Source of the DNA: Pyronema omphalodes
Taxonomy: Eukaryota; Ascomycota; Pezizomycetes; Pezizales; Pyronemataceae
Direction of reading: 5' to 3'
Assembly (NCBI GenBank): GCA_024516155.1
Contig: JAJJXM010000001.1
Location: forward strand, 372,001 to 436,000
Length of the DNA: 64,000 nucleotides
The notes under the pieces were generated by a model. That model was not told the DNA's origin, made no database searches, and worked only from the letters and a program-made list of their open reading frames with translations. Shown piece by piece: positions 47,665 through 59,874 of this stretch (within the stretch, counting starts at the first letter, position 1; every line of letters starts with the position of its first letter). A program made the position numbers and the translations under genes.

Positions 47665-49016
47665 GCTGAAGTGTGTTGCTCAAGTCGCAACCACAAAAGG
47701 CACAAGTCAATAGGGGCGTTGGCAGACCCGGCACAAAGAAAGAGAACAAAACCCGAGGGAAAGCCGTTCATTGTTGCTATCTCCGCAATGGGAACTTTGC
47801 TGGTAGTGTTTCCCTCGGTTTGTGAAACGTTAGACCGAATGATCGGGTCGGAGAGCGAAGACGGTATCAAGTTGCGGGATCCAAGTGATAAATTCAGTTT
47901 TCAACCGAATCTAGGGGAATCGTTCTGCATTCTAAGGACTGTTGAGAACGGGTTCGGATTTGTATTCCGGCGTCGGAATTCCCAAGTGGGATTATGGTAA
48001 GGGGCGACACCAGGCGCCGAAAGATCTGGTCATTTTTCAGACGTGTTTCGACATCACCACCTAGAATATCATGTCAGACGTGTTATTCTTTTGACGCAAT
48101 AAACAGAATAAAAAGTTTACTTTTATTGTGGGACCACTATGGCAGCCAGCAAATTTTTCCATGTTGGAGACCGAAACAGCTGTTACTTCCTGATGTCTAT
48201 GTTAGTTATTTATTTATGAGTTGGTTGAACAAAAAGGAGTAAACGTACTGGTTCCATATCCAGAGTTTGTACTGGTTGTGTGAACCTTTCCCCAGAAGAG
48301 CACCAAAGCCTCCAGCCTGTTGAGCATCACCACGGTTCAATGGTTGGATGGCTCTCGTTAATCAAGGGAAGGAAAGAAGACACTGATATCATTTGTTAGC
48401 TGATTTTTCATCGATATTCAGCACAAAGAATGGTCAACTCACGAAAATGGATTGGGCGTCATCTAGGCGCCGTAATCGTAGTTGGCGCCCAGGCCACCTC
48501 AAACAACGACTGGGTGTGCCAGGACACTATGGTTATATATTAGTTTTATTCTTTCATCATCTCAGAGACAATGGAATAAACATACACCCAACAAGTTGCA
48601 GGCTCGAGACATTGAACGTTCATCATGGAGACCACCGTCGATCCAGATGTTATCAATGTCGTTACCTAGCCAAGTTGTTAGCTATATTCTTTTCAATCCT
48701 CTTGAGATAATCGGGTAGGCTTACCTTTGAGAAACTGGTAATCAAACCGAGCATCAGGAAAACCTTTTTTGTGCTCAATAAAAAGCAACCAAACCGCTCG
48801 AATTTGTTAGTTTTATTCTTTGTGAACGAGAGGGAATATTGCAATAAACTTACGTCGAAAGATCTAAATTTGGATTCTCTTCGTGCTCAATTTTGTTGTA
48901 CTTGTTGACAAGCAAGCGAAATAGCTCACTGTTAGTAGGAATAAAATTAGCAATATTCTTAATACAAGTTGATGGGTGAATTAGTTAGCATACCTTCGAG
49001 CTGGCCACGGATCCAT
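47665..49016 (-). pseudogene. Spliced gene with broken frames, unidentified
   Basis: From the ATG at 49016 a series of exons with good signals can be followed: 49016-48994, 48928-48854, 48796-48725 and 48665-48588, with further open blocks to about 47890. Introns are about 55-65 bp with GTATGC/GTAAGT donors and CTAAC branch points. Exons 1-2 read MDPWPARSELFRLLVNKYNK and on to HEENPNLDLS. Exon 3 makes sense only one frame off (WLLFIEHKKGFPDARFDYQF), then exon 4 reads NDIDNIWIDGGLHDERSMSR. Later blocks (RGDAQQAGGFGALLGKGSHN, then QYKLWIWNQ) again need a frame change, and a TGA interrupts the block near 48470. I know no family for it. Kept splice sites with several frame breaks suggest recent decay; an unresolved splice pattern is the alternative. 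Confidence 0.5.
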
Positions 49017-49796
49017 AGTTGGATTTTTCCCTCCAAGCAGAAAGGAAGCCTTGTATTGTGGTGACGAGTAGTGATACCACGCGGAAGGGAGGAGCAAGCG
49101 AAGAGGAAGAAATCCCCAAGTGTGTAAAGCAAATAGGGAAGGAGATATAGTTGTTATCAGTAACTAAGCTTCAATCAGCCATTCCAGTCACATAACCATC
49201 ATCAGATAATGTGGTAAATTACCTCGTAAACATCCAGGTGGATTAGGTACTAGTGTACCACAGGAAAGAACGCCGTGCACAGGGGCAGAAGAGAAAGAGG
49301 AGCTGTCGCGGTAATACACTTCAGAAGGCCAAAAGAAAGAAGAAAGCCAGAAGTAAGAGGAGGGAGGGAGGGGGGGGGGGGGGGCAAGACATTCCCGCAG
49401 ACTTGGGCGGTGTCAAAAAAGGCTCAAGTGAGCTAGAAGAAGAAAGAATAGGATGTAAAAAGGGTCCATCGGACGAGAAGAGAAATAAGAAGAAGGAAAT
49501 TATCTCTCGAGAAGATTCATCGTCGGTATAATTTCGTGAGTGCTGATGGTGGTGAAATTCATGGCGCTGCTGTCTGTCGCATGTCAAGTTCGCGTAACAT
49601 CAAGAATACATAACCAGGGAAGCAGAACCTATTCAGAAGCATTGTGCGTGCGATTCACTAGGGCTTGGGGTTATGGCACTGGTGACTCGTTTTTTGTTGC
49701 CCCAAGAGAGATTCATGCTCTACCTCCACGACGCGTCGGAAGGGAAGGGGGTCAATCATGTACACCCCAGGGGTTAAAATTATTTTTGATTCACTA
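49017..49796. other. Intergenic region with purine-rich tract
   Basis: Upstream of the broken gene. A purine-rich stretch runs from about 49255 to 49500 and includes a perfect run of 15 G at 49370-49384. No supported gene. Confidence 0.5.
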
Positions 49797-50905
49797 GGGA
49801 TCTCTGGTTAGAGGAAAATAATTCATTACTACATGCTCGCCGAGGGTTGATAAGAACAGCGGCGTTCATGGGTGGTCACGTCGGCTTCTGTAGCAGGCAA
49901 ACGCAAAGGAGGACGCGGTGATGCATATTCGAGGGTCTTGGCCTTTGAGGATGTTCAAGTATTGTTTTCTCAATAAACAAGTGCCTTTTTTTCTTGTGGG
50001 CTCACGCAGGGTTGATAATAACAGGCGAATCATGCATGATCACGTCGATTGTATCGCACTCAGCCCTGTGTAGCCTTGTTAGCCTTCCTCAGCCTTGTAA
50101 AACCACACCAGCCTTATTAGCCCATAACCAATACCACCGTGCCCTGCGTTACCTAACCGTCGGAAAGGCCGTGCTCAACGCTATATCATACGCTACATAT
50201 AAAAGAAAAATTAGTTATGTTTATGTAGGGCATCATATGTATTCTATAACTTTACAGGTTACGCTGACTATATACTGCGCCAGCAGATTCCGTGCCACTA
50301 GCTTCAAAGACTCTGGATATGAGTTATAAAGTCATATAGACGCAGCAGACGGTAAATTCACCTTTGCTGATTCATAGGGTAAGTTCAGTAATCACCATCA
50401 CCTATCTACACTACATAGATATAAATTCAATTCTTTTCATTGATGCGTACCAGAGTCAGTTCGGTAGTAAGCGGAACTAAAGAAGCGAATGTTTGAAAGA
50501 TCTTCGCTTCTTTACACATCGCTTCTCCTACACATCTTCGCTTTTGTCCACATCTTCGCTTCTTTACACATCCTCGCATATCTTTCACATTCCCGCATCA
50601 CCACCATAAAATACCAAGAAAGCGGGTGATGGTATATCAAGCGACAACCCGCATCATAGCCGCATAGCCGCAAATCCACAATGCACAACGCATAATGCAT
50701 AATATAATCCACAACCACAACCGCAACCGCAATCCACAGTGCATAACCCACAACCACAAATCGCAAACCACAAACCACAAACCGCGAACCGTGAAGGAAA
50801 ATCCATATCAAAGCGCATACTTCGTAAATCGCAACTCAATCCGCAAATCGCAAATCAAAAGACCAATCCGCAAATCGCAACTCAATCCGCAAATCATGAT
50901 CTACA
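49797..50905 (+). mobile_element. Interspersed non-coding repeat, copy A
   Basis: About 1.1 kb that aligns by eye, in reverse orientation, with copies B (62068-63203) and C (63293-64000). Shared landmarks in order are an ATCTCTGGTT edge, CATTACTAC-TGCTCG-GAGGGTTGATAA, a CACGTCGGCTTCTG block, ACATATAAAAGAAAAATTAG, GGGCATCATATGTATTCTAT, a CTTCAAAGACTCTGGAT-like block, an internal GAAGCGAAGATGTGT minisatellite (here reverse-complemented at about 50495-50600), and an AATCCGCAAATCATGATCTA end. No coding capacity, terminal inverted repeats or poly-A tail is seen, so it looks non-autonomous. The mechanism of spread is unknown. Confidence 0.7.
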
Positions 50906-51664
50906 TCGTAACCAATCTCAACCAATCTCAAGCATAGTTAAAAAAAAAACGGCATTAAAAAACCAGCGTTAAACAAATTTCACAATTTCAGTTTCAGCCT
51001 CAATTTCAGTTCCACAGGTCAAAAACTCCACAAAATCTCACAAAACCCCACAAAGTCCCCCGAAAAAAAGAAAAAAAAAACAAAGGTACCATCTGGAATC
51101 TGGAATCTGGCATCTGGCATTTAACATCCAAATCCCTTTCTCTCAATTCTCAAATCTCTTTTCTTCCGCATAACCCTCGCTAATTCAATAAGTATACTAA
51201 TACATCCATTCCCCTATCATCCTATCCCCTGTCCCCATTCCCCCATTCCTCTGTCCCCATTGCCCTATCCCCCTTCCAAATCCCCTGTCTCCTTCCAAAT
51301 TCGCCCCACCAGCAAAAAACAGCAAACAAAATAAAACCAGCAAACCACACATTCAATCCAATCCAAACCAATCCAAACCATGAATCCCAAAAAAATTTTC
51401 ATCAGCCACGCCAAAACAAACTGCAAACCCTCACCTAGTTGTTAGTTAGTATTTCAGTAAGATTCAAAGATCTTATTGATATCTTACTATAGTTTGCATC
51501 GAAAGAAAATAAAAGGAACGAGAAGGAAAATAAAAAAAACAAGGAAAGAAAAGAGTAAGAAAAAATAACGAGAAACCCTTCCAGAGCAAAAAAAAAAAAA
51601 AAGAGAAGCAAAATCATAGTTCAGTTAGTTGTAGAGTTAGTTATTAGAGGCCGACACCACACAC
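50906..51664. other. A-rich, low-complexity intergenic DNA
   Basis: Contains repeated ACCAATCTCA, TTTCAGTTTCAG, ATCTGGAATCTGG and CCCCATTCC-like motifs and several A runs. No gene. Confidence 0.55.
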
Positions 51665-52545
51665 ACACATAAACACAAAGAAAAAAAAAGGAAGGTTTTC
51701 TATATTCACATTGATGGTGGGGGGGAGGGTTAAGCATAATATCCTTTACTACTGTTTTTTTTGTTTCAGCTAGTAGTTTTGTCGCTTCAAAAAAAAAACA
51801 AAAGATAAACAGGAAAAAAAAAAAAAAAAAAAAAAAAAATCAACCAGAAAGAAAAGAAAAAAACAGCAATCAGTAATCAGTAATCAACAAGTGAACAAGT
51901 GAACAAGTCAACCACAAAAAAAAATAACTCGCAAAAAAAAACCAAACAAACACTTAAATCCCTAAATCCCTAAATCTTAATGCGAGTATCCAGCACCAGA
52001 TTGCCAATTAATTCCACCACCCTGTTGCTGCTGTTGTTGTGGCTGTGGCTGATAAGCTTGTGGTTGATAAGGACTTGGTTGGTATCCACCATTTGGTGGA
52101 TATGGACACATAAACACAAAGAAAAAAAAAGGAAGGTTTTCTATATTCACATTGATGGTGGGGGGGAGGGTTAAGCATAATATCCTTTACTACTGTTTTT
52201 TTTGTTTCAGCTAGTAGTTTTGTCGCTTCAAAAAAAAAACAAAAGATAAACAGGAAAAAAAAAAAAAAAAAAAAAAAAATCAACCAGAAAGAAAAGAAAA
52301 AAACAGCAATCAGTAATCAGTAATCAACAAGTGAACAAGTGAACAAGTCAACCACAAAAAAAAATAACTCGCAAAAAAAAACCAAACAAACACTTAAATC
52401 CCTAAATCCCTAAATCTTAATGCGAGTATCCAGCACCAGATTGCCAATTAATTCCACCACCCTGTTGCTGCTGTTGTTGTGGCTGTGGCTGATAAGCTTG
52501 TGGTTGATAAGGACTTGGTTGGTATCCACCATTTGGTGGATATGG
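51665..52545. repeat. Recent ~440-bp tandem duplication at the FLC gene 3' end
   Basis: Bases 51665-52105 and 52106-52545 appear identical by eye except for one A in the long A run (26 against 25). Each unit holds the last 43 codons of the FLC-like gene and its 3' flank. The inner copy (52106-52545) belongs to the intact gene; the outer copy is a detached 3' end. The junction at 52105/52106 joins coding TATGG to ACACATAAACAC. Confidence 0.95.
51977..52105 (-). pseudogene. Duplicated C-terminal fragment of the FLC-like gene
   Basis: The last 43 codons including stop, up to the duplication breakpoint, with no start and no upstream gene parts. It is a passive product of the tandem duplication and should lie downstream of, or within, the FLC transcript tail. 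Confidence 0.9.
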
Positions 52546-55022
52546 GCTTGGTGGTTCATAACTCCTCTGAGAAGGAGCTGGAGAGTTTGATCCTGTCCTT
52601 ACACTCGGGCTTCGAGGTCCTCCGGGAGTCAATAACGGTAATCCGTTTTGTGGCTGGCTAGCGTATGGTGACCGGCTTGGGTCATGTACGTTGCTAGCCG
52701 GGAACATCGGTACTGAGTTATCGACTGGGGATCTCGGAGCGTCGAACTGACTAGGTGCGCGGTTTGAAGTTGCGGTCGATGGGGGAAGAGGAATTTGGCT
52801 GGGGTCGTTGTAGGTGCGAGGTGTGTTGGTGAAGGTGTCGTGGTCGTCGTCGCCGCCGAGATCACGAGCTTTCATGTCACCACGTGCAGTAGCTCCAAGG
52901 GCATCTAACTCGGTGGATGGGAACATCTGGGAGTTGGATTTGATGAAGGAGCCGCGGTCGTCACGCATGGGTTGGTAACGGACGTCGGGGTTCTTTGAAA
53001 CAAGGGCGTAGATGGAGGAGGCGAAGACGAGGAGAAGGAGGACGAGAGCAAAGGCGGCGTTCATGACGAAGAAGATAACTCCCATAACTCCAGCAACGAT
53101 GCTCTATGCAATGTTAGACGAGTGATAACTGGAATGGCTTCATGACGTACCTTGGACTTGAAGATACCGGTAAACACCAACAAAAAGATGCAGTTCAAAA
53201 AATTAATAACACAAATCGAAATGTTAAAGTAGTTAGTACGCTTGTCCATCCATGGGCGCATCTTAATGACGGCAACCAAGTAGACAAGCTCAATGAAGAG
53301 CAATGCAAAGGCTTGGACAGTTCCAGACTTTTGTCCGAAAGCAATGAACATCGCCTTCATCAAAAAGTACAACAAGAGAGGGACGATAAAGTAATAGGCT
53401 GATGCACGGAACTGCACGTACAAGAAACCCCACCTGTTCAATGCAGCGGGGTCCGAGTACAAGATGTATGCGGGGTTTTTGTGGAGAGCAACGGAGCGAC
53501 GTGCAATGTGAATGACCTTCCATGCAGCGTATCCCAAAATTCCGACAATTGAAAGAAAAAAGCAAACGGCGAGGGCCATGGCACCAGCTGAGTCCTGAAC
53601 AGTCAATTCCCACAAACAGAGAATAACGACCTGGGGGAAACCAATAAGAACCTAAAACCAAATTAGCAACTAACCCTAATGTACTGAAATCCAGTCCAAC
53701 ATACCAAACGGTACATAATTCCCTTCAACACAGTCAACCATCCATTACGGAAATCCTGGAATTTTGATCCTCTAATCCACTTCATTTTAATAGCAAATTC
53801 AGAGGCCCACTTGAAAGCGCAAACTCCCAAAGCAATTCCAACCAAAAACACCACGAAAAATGAAATTCCAGTAATGAAAAAGTTACTATGCTCAATTTTT
53901 GCCTTGAATGAAACTCTCTCAATTCCGGATACACTGACGACCTCATTCTGGGTGGTCGCCTTCTGGTCGTTATTGGAACGTTTGTAAATTCCTAGCGGCT
54001 GGGGATCCATTCCTCCGCCAGAATATTCAATAAATTGAGGTGTAATCTGGTCAAACCCATACATAGCCGCACGAGACATCACGTAGGGAACGTCGTTGGA
54101 AACATCTAAGGATCTCTTTGCAATGCGTACAGAGACCTCAGAAAGTCTGTTTAAAAGGTTTGCCGGGGTTCCTCCGGTGGCCTGGATGTACCAGTGGAAA
54201 ATGTCCTGCATAAATCCGATTTCGATAATACCCATAGTCCAGTCGAAGTTCTGAGTCCAAGCCGAGACAATTGGGGGAAGCTTCACAGCAGTCATTCCAA
54301 TCATAGCCTGAGCCTGGAAGAAACCAAACAACGAAACTGCGTTGGCAGCAACGTGAGCGGCGGTATTGGAGTGACCAAGACCAGAGGTGATAGCGGACGC
54401 AATAAGTCCCATACCAGCAATGATAGCTGTAGCCCAACCAACTCCGTGTTGGTCAACTGTTTTGGTGTTGGTAAGCGGCGCCTCGACGCATGCAACCATC
54501 TTGTTCAGATCGGTACTATTGACGATGATTCGCGCAATTCCGTCGAGATCCGGAACCTGATAAGCAATACCTTGGGGACTCGTCAGCAGGCGCTCCCATC
54601 TTCAACTACTGATTATTACACATACTAGGTACTGAGTCGGCGACACCACGACCTACGTCGACATTCGAATTGAGCATAATTTGACCGGTATTCATAGGAC
54701 ACATTCCCTCGAAACCTTTCATGGCGCAGGGGTCCAACTTCTTCTCCATAGCAGTGTAACCATAAGCGATAAGTTGAAGCTTTGCTGTGACATTTCCAGA
54801 CAACGATGAGATTCCATTGACCCTAATTCTAAGCATTCCATCATCTGGAGTAAAGGTAATGTTGAAAAGTGTAGCCGAGAAAAGCGAATCCTCCATGCAC
54901 GGATTAAGCGACGTTGACTGAATGATGCGCCCTGCCGTGACGCCCTGCGACAGCCATGATGAGACCAGCAGCAAGAACGGTATTATTCGGCCAAGCGGCG
55001 AAGATAATAATGAGGAATACAT
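52417..55022 (-). CDS. FLC2: FLC/TRP-like ML-domain membrane protein
   Basis: This family (fungal Flc1-3, fission yeast Pkd2/Trp) sits in ER and other membranes and affects flavin transport, calcium and cell-wall integrity. Exons are 55022-54626, 54570-53705, 53651-53151 and 53103-52417, in frame, giving 816 aa. A signal peptide is clear (about residues 1-30, IIPFLLLVSSWLSQGVTAGR). The ML-like lumenal domain follows with cysteines at NPCMEDS, DPCAMKG and EGMCPMN. About nine hydrophobic segments follow, including GWATAIIAGMGLIASAI, FFVVFLVGIALGVCAFKW, ALAVCFFLSIVGILGYA, YYFIVPLLLYFLMKAMF and MNAAFALVLLLLVFASSIYA. The cytosolic tail is Pro/Gln-rich with a QPQPQQQQQQGGG run. Which Flc paralogue it represents is not decidable. 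Its 3' end is tandemly duplicated. Confidence 0.92.
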
Positions 55023-57740
55023 TGTCTAAGTGAGCGAGTGTAAGAAAGCAAAACGGGGGGGACAATCCCCAAGGAACGGCTTTAGTTTTAGGTAGCCGTG
55101 GTTGCGACCTGTTTTCGAAATCCCTCCAGGGTGTAAATCGTAAAGGGTGTCGTCAGTCAGTCAAACGAAGTCAATTCAGCACTTGGAGCGTATATGGCTG
55201 AGCTGCTGATACGTTCGCGTATTATCGACACGGCGGACTGGTCAAACGGTCAAATGAATGAATGTAAGGATTAAGCGACCGGAGGCGACGAGGTGTAGTT
55301 GTGAAGCTGCAACTTGTCGGGCGCAGGTTGTCGAGGGGGGAGAACTTTAGATCTTCACCGGGCGGTATGTGGGTAATAGGCTGGAAGAGGGACTGTGGGG
55401 TGGGCCAGAGGAATGTTAGGTGAAGGTTGCTGGCTGACTGAGATGAGATAGATAGTGTGTCGTGACCACAGCGGTACCGCCGCGGGAAATGATGATGTCG
55501 TCCGTAGTATGCGAAGCTGTGAAGATCTGAAAGGGGCGGGGACAGGTGCAGACGTACGAAAGCGATGGACGACGGCGAGGGGTATATTTGGAAGAAAAGG
55601 GTTAAGGTGAATCGAAGAGGAAGGTTTAGAATTCGTAGGTGTGTCTGGGGAGGGGGGCGGGAGGTGTGGTAGGAGGGATCACAGGGAGGTGTGGTTTTGT
55701 CAAATGACGGAGAGTTGAGTTATTCAGGAAATGGAAGCGGCAATTGGGGGGGAGGGGAAGAAATTGAGGATGAGAGGAAGATGAATTTTAGAAATAATGA
55801 ATGCAAGCCAATGTGTTTTTTCAAGTTTGTTCGTGTCAAGCAGGAAAACGGAGGTTTGAGGGCTCTGTTGACGTCGTCGTCGTTGTAGTTGTCGTTGCAC
55901 CCTTCCCTTCCCGATGACAGTTTTGTAAAAGTAAAGGAGTGACAGAGAGACTTTCAAAAATAGCGAGTGGACAAGACGACGCAGAGCAAAGCAGCTCAAC
56001 GACTTTTCTCTTTTTTTCTTGTTTTTTCGTTCGCGGTTTTAGATGCAACGGATGCAGTGGTGTGAATATGCAGATGGGGGGAATTTTATTCACAGTGTGA
56101 CCTTATCCCGCTTAGGAGCAGCAGCAGCAGCTCAGCGCAAACCAGTGGTCAGGGGGGAGAGGGAAAAGCGAGAAGTAGTGGAGGTGGATGCAGGTGTGGA
56201 TGAAGGAGAGAGAGAAGAGGGCTGGGCGGACGAGGAAAAAGGTCCTGGAGGTAACTGTATGTATCTTCAGCATCTTCAGCCCTCCCCCTCGTCTTGGTGC
56301 ATGAGTTCTGGCGGATTCATCTAGACATGCCATTTCGCAAGCCGCTTCATCTACCATCCTGTCGTCCCCTCATCTGGACGTGCCCTTTTTGCAAGCCGCC
56401 TCATCTATCTATCTATACCTCTGCCCCCCTCATCTTTCAGCGTGCTCGCTCGGCCTCGATTACCTGGTGGCTGCACCAAGTAACAGTCTGTACCTGACTA
56501 TGGGTGCACCATACACCGGCACCGCAGCAGCACCACTGCGACCATCAGTAAGGTACATAAAAATGGTGGCATACAGCAGCCGGGGAGAGTCGCTCCCTAT
56601 TCCTATCCTATCCTACGGGGCTTTCGGCGGATGTCGTAGATGATACATGTGCGAGCTGTCAGCCAACCGCCATTCGAGAAAGCTGTTTAAGCTAACCTCG
56701 TAGCTTTCCCCTGCGTGCGTATTTGGTGGTACATATGTATATCTATGTACGTGCTGCGCGACTCCTCCACAACGCTTTAACTACATAGGTCCATCTATCG
56801 ACATAATACGTGCCTTAGATCAATTTAACTTTTCCACAAATAATCGCCGGCGGTCTCATCAATCAGTCAATCAAGCAATCAATCATCATCGCCGCCGTCG
56901 GCTGCCTCACCCTCATCCTCAACACAAGACCCTGAAACGTTTCTTTTTCATCCCAAGATATGCAACGGGATATGGAGGATAACCACTAAGACAAACAATA
57001 CGCAAGCACCAAGCAATTCCGGGGCTGTGTATGTTGTGTTAACTTATCCCAGTAAATCCCAGTGTATCCCCAGTTCACCACATCCCAAGATATCCACAAC
57101 GACAACGACAACCACATCCCAATCCTATAAATCCCAGACCTGTCCAGTCTTCTTTCGGCTAATAATTATTTCTGACGACAGATAAGTTTGGATAGGCTTG
57201 GCAACAGACAGGACCGACAGGACCGACTGGAAAGATTTGCAGGGCGCTCATTTACCAGGGTTTTCATATGCTATGCTATGCTATGCTCCTACTGTACTGT
57301 TACATATCCACCACATCCACCATGCCTGTATCCACCATATCCACCATATCCACATCCACATCCATCTCAAACGGGCGTCGGAGCCAGGGGGGGGGGGGGG
57401 GGTGAGGCAGCTACAGTGCTACCCACCATACCAGCGCTAACGAAGCCCCGTGTTCGCCAAGACGATTTGCGGTGGACCTAAGAAATCCTAAGAAAACTAG
57501 CACCAGAAAGTCTAGCACCAATGCACCATACGAGCATGTCTCATCTTCGTAACCGTAGCGGCGACCCTTAGACTTTATGTAGTCACGTTGCTACTCAATT
57601 CAATGTGAAATATCGAAGAAGATCTTCATGTATCCTCATCTTTTTACATAGAAGTTCTGTTTCGAGAAGTAAGAAATGGGAAGTGAAAATCATCAACGGA
57701 GCACTTACCGAGAAACCTCGCTCCTTCCCCCCCCTTCCCG

Positions 57741-57843
57741 AAAAAATGTCAATCGAATCAAATCGAATTGGATTCGGATTCGGATGATCAACAGCCTGTA
57801 AAAAAATGTCAATCGAATTGGATTCGGATTCGGATGATCAACA
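57741..57843. repeat. Short direct duplication, about 45-50 bp
   Basis: Two adjacent copies start AAAAAATGTCAATCGAAT and end GGATTCGGATTCGGATGATC. The first carries an extra CAAATCGAAT-like insertion. Within each copy GATTCG is itself repeated. Confidence 0.9.
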
Positions 57844-58160
57844 ACAGTCTCTAAAAAAATCGAAGCTGGCTTTTGATGATCGTATACATATGTGGAATTG
57901 AATTGGGTTTTGTAAACTTTGTAAACTTTCTAAACTTTGTAAACTTTACAAACTTTAAAAACTTTACCTGTATGATATGTTATGATATGATAAATATCTC
58001 CGTTACTGTGTAGTTGATTGGCACATGCGTGCGTGTTGTATCTCGATCGAGGCAAGTTTTATAAAATTCTCCCCGGGAGCGCAGAAATCCAGGAACCCCA
58101 GAAATCCAGGAAACCCAAGGAGCGCAGAAAACCCAGGGAGCGCCGGAAACCCAGCGATAA

Positions 58161-58340
58161 TTACAATAGTTACAATAGTTACAATAGTTACAATAGTTAC
58201 AATAGTTACAATAGTTACAATAGTTACAATAGTTACAATAGTTACAATAGTTACAATAGTTACAATAGTTACAATAGTTACAATAGTTACAATAGTTATA
58301 ATAGCCGCAATAGTTACAATAGTTACAATAGCTACAATCC
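58161..58340. repeat. 9-bp minisatellite TTACAATAG, about 20 copies
   Basis: Nearly perfect head-to-tail array with a few variants at its 3' end (TTATAATAGCCGCAATAG). Because the unit is 9 bp it is open in two frames (Asn-Ser-Tyr and Val-Thr-Ile repeats), which I take as artefact. Confidence 0.95.
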
Positions 58341-58501
58341 AGCAGACTTTCGACTTCAGCCTTCAGACTTTCGACTTGACTTCACAGCGAAAACGTAACA
58401 TCAAACAACTTCAACATCAATATCATAATTAATAAAACGAAGCCGGTATGCAGTTTCGGCAATGTAGTGCATATCGATGTAAAAAAAAATAAAAAAAAAA
58501 G

Positions 58502-58532
<31 letters not shown>

Positions 58533-58654
58533 AAAGGGCGTACATGTGTATAGAAATATTCATACATAGACGCGCGCGCGCCTGATGAACCCTATGAAAA
58601 GCCATACGAAAGCCTTATAGGTATATATAAGAGCCATATAGAAATTACATAGAA

Positions 58655-58790
58655 GTGCCATGGAAGCTATATGGAAGCTATATGGAAGCCCTGTAAGAGC
58701 TATATGGAAGCCATACGAAAGCCCCATGGAAGCCCCATGGAAGCCCTATGGAAGCCATACGAAAGCCCTATGGAAGCCCAACCAGAACCC
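58655..58790. repeat. Degenerate ~10-15-bp repeat around ATGGAAGCC
   Basis: At least ten imperfect copies of TATGGAAGCC or CATGGAAGCC, some with a CATACGAAAG variant. Confidence 0.85.
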
Positions 58791-59874
58791 TTCGAAGCAA
58801 AAAAAAAAAAAAGAAAAGAAAACAACATGCAGTTACAATTACAGTAACAGTTCCGGAAAAAAGTTTATGTATGGTGTTAGAAAAAAATTCAATTCACATG
58901 ATATGGTACGTAGTAAAAACGTCTCCTCCATAAGTAAGATAAGTTAGCGATACAGTACAAGTGATACAGTACAAGCGAGACTTTCAAGATTTCAATTCAA
59001 GCCCAAGGTGCAGTTTTTCTGGATTTCCCGGTGGGTGACAGTATAGACCGTATAGTACTAGCTAGTCGCTACATAGTAGCTACAATTCGACTATACAGTA
59101 TCTGGATCTGGATCACTAGACTATGGCTATAGCTATGGCTATTTATCCTTTTATAATTTTATGCTTTAGTTCCTTTTACTCTTTTCATATTCCGTGCCGT
59201 TACCTACCTCACAGTACGATGTCTGTACAGAGGCGCAATTAACGGAAAAAAAAAAAAAAAGGCAAGCAGATAAACCAAACCAAACCAGCATAAAAACATC
59301 GTCATGAGGGAATTGCGAACGTATGCTTCTACATATGCCGCGTCGAACGCACTACAGTAGGAGCCTGGAGTCCAATCTTCAATCTTCAAGCTTCAGACGA
59401 GCCGTACATATATATGTAGAACAAAATAGGCTAGAGGGAAGACGTAATAATTAGGGCTTCTCCACCGTTGCCGAGTGGTGGGCTTGACGAGTTGATGTGT
59501 TGACGAATGCATACACGAATACAAAGGGTAGACTTCTGGAAACAGAAATAGAAATAGAAACTGGGGGGCAGAGATTACATAGTCCAGGTGCATATCTGTA
59601 CTGTACATTCCAACTGCCATTTTCGCACCTTCGCACTTCGCACCTTCGCAACCGGCCGTTTTTTTTTTTTTTTTTTATCGCTCTCCGCTTTCTTTGCGGG
59701 AGATTAATATTACATAGTACATACCAGCCACGCGGAACCCTTTCCTTTTATCTATGTATCTTCCTATTCTTTCCCAGCTCGCGGAGAAAAATAAAAGATT
59801 AACTAGGCATGGCACACACGTGGATACGCAATAATTATAATAACCAAGAGGCTGAGCATAACGTTTAATAAACA

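Noticed and set aside
57188..57481. 97-codon frame ending in a Gly-rich stretch
   Set aside because: It runs through a homopolymeric G tract and CCACATC repeats, with a start in low-complexity DNA.
58018..58432. Asn-Ser-Tyr and Val-Thr-Ile repeat proteins from the TTACAATAG array
   Set aside because: A 9-bp unit is automatically open; both frames are equally long, and flanking sequence is not protein-like.
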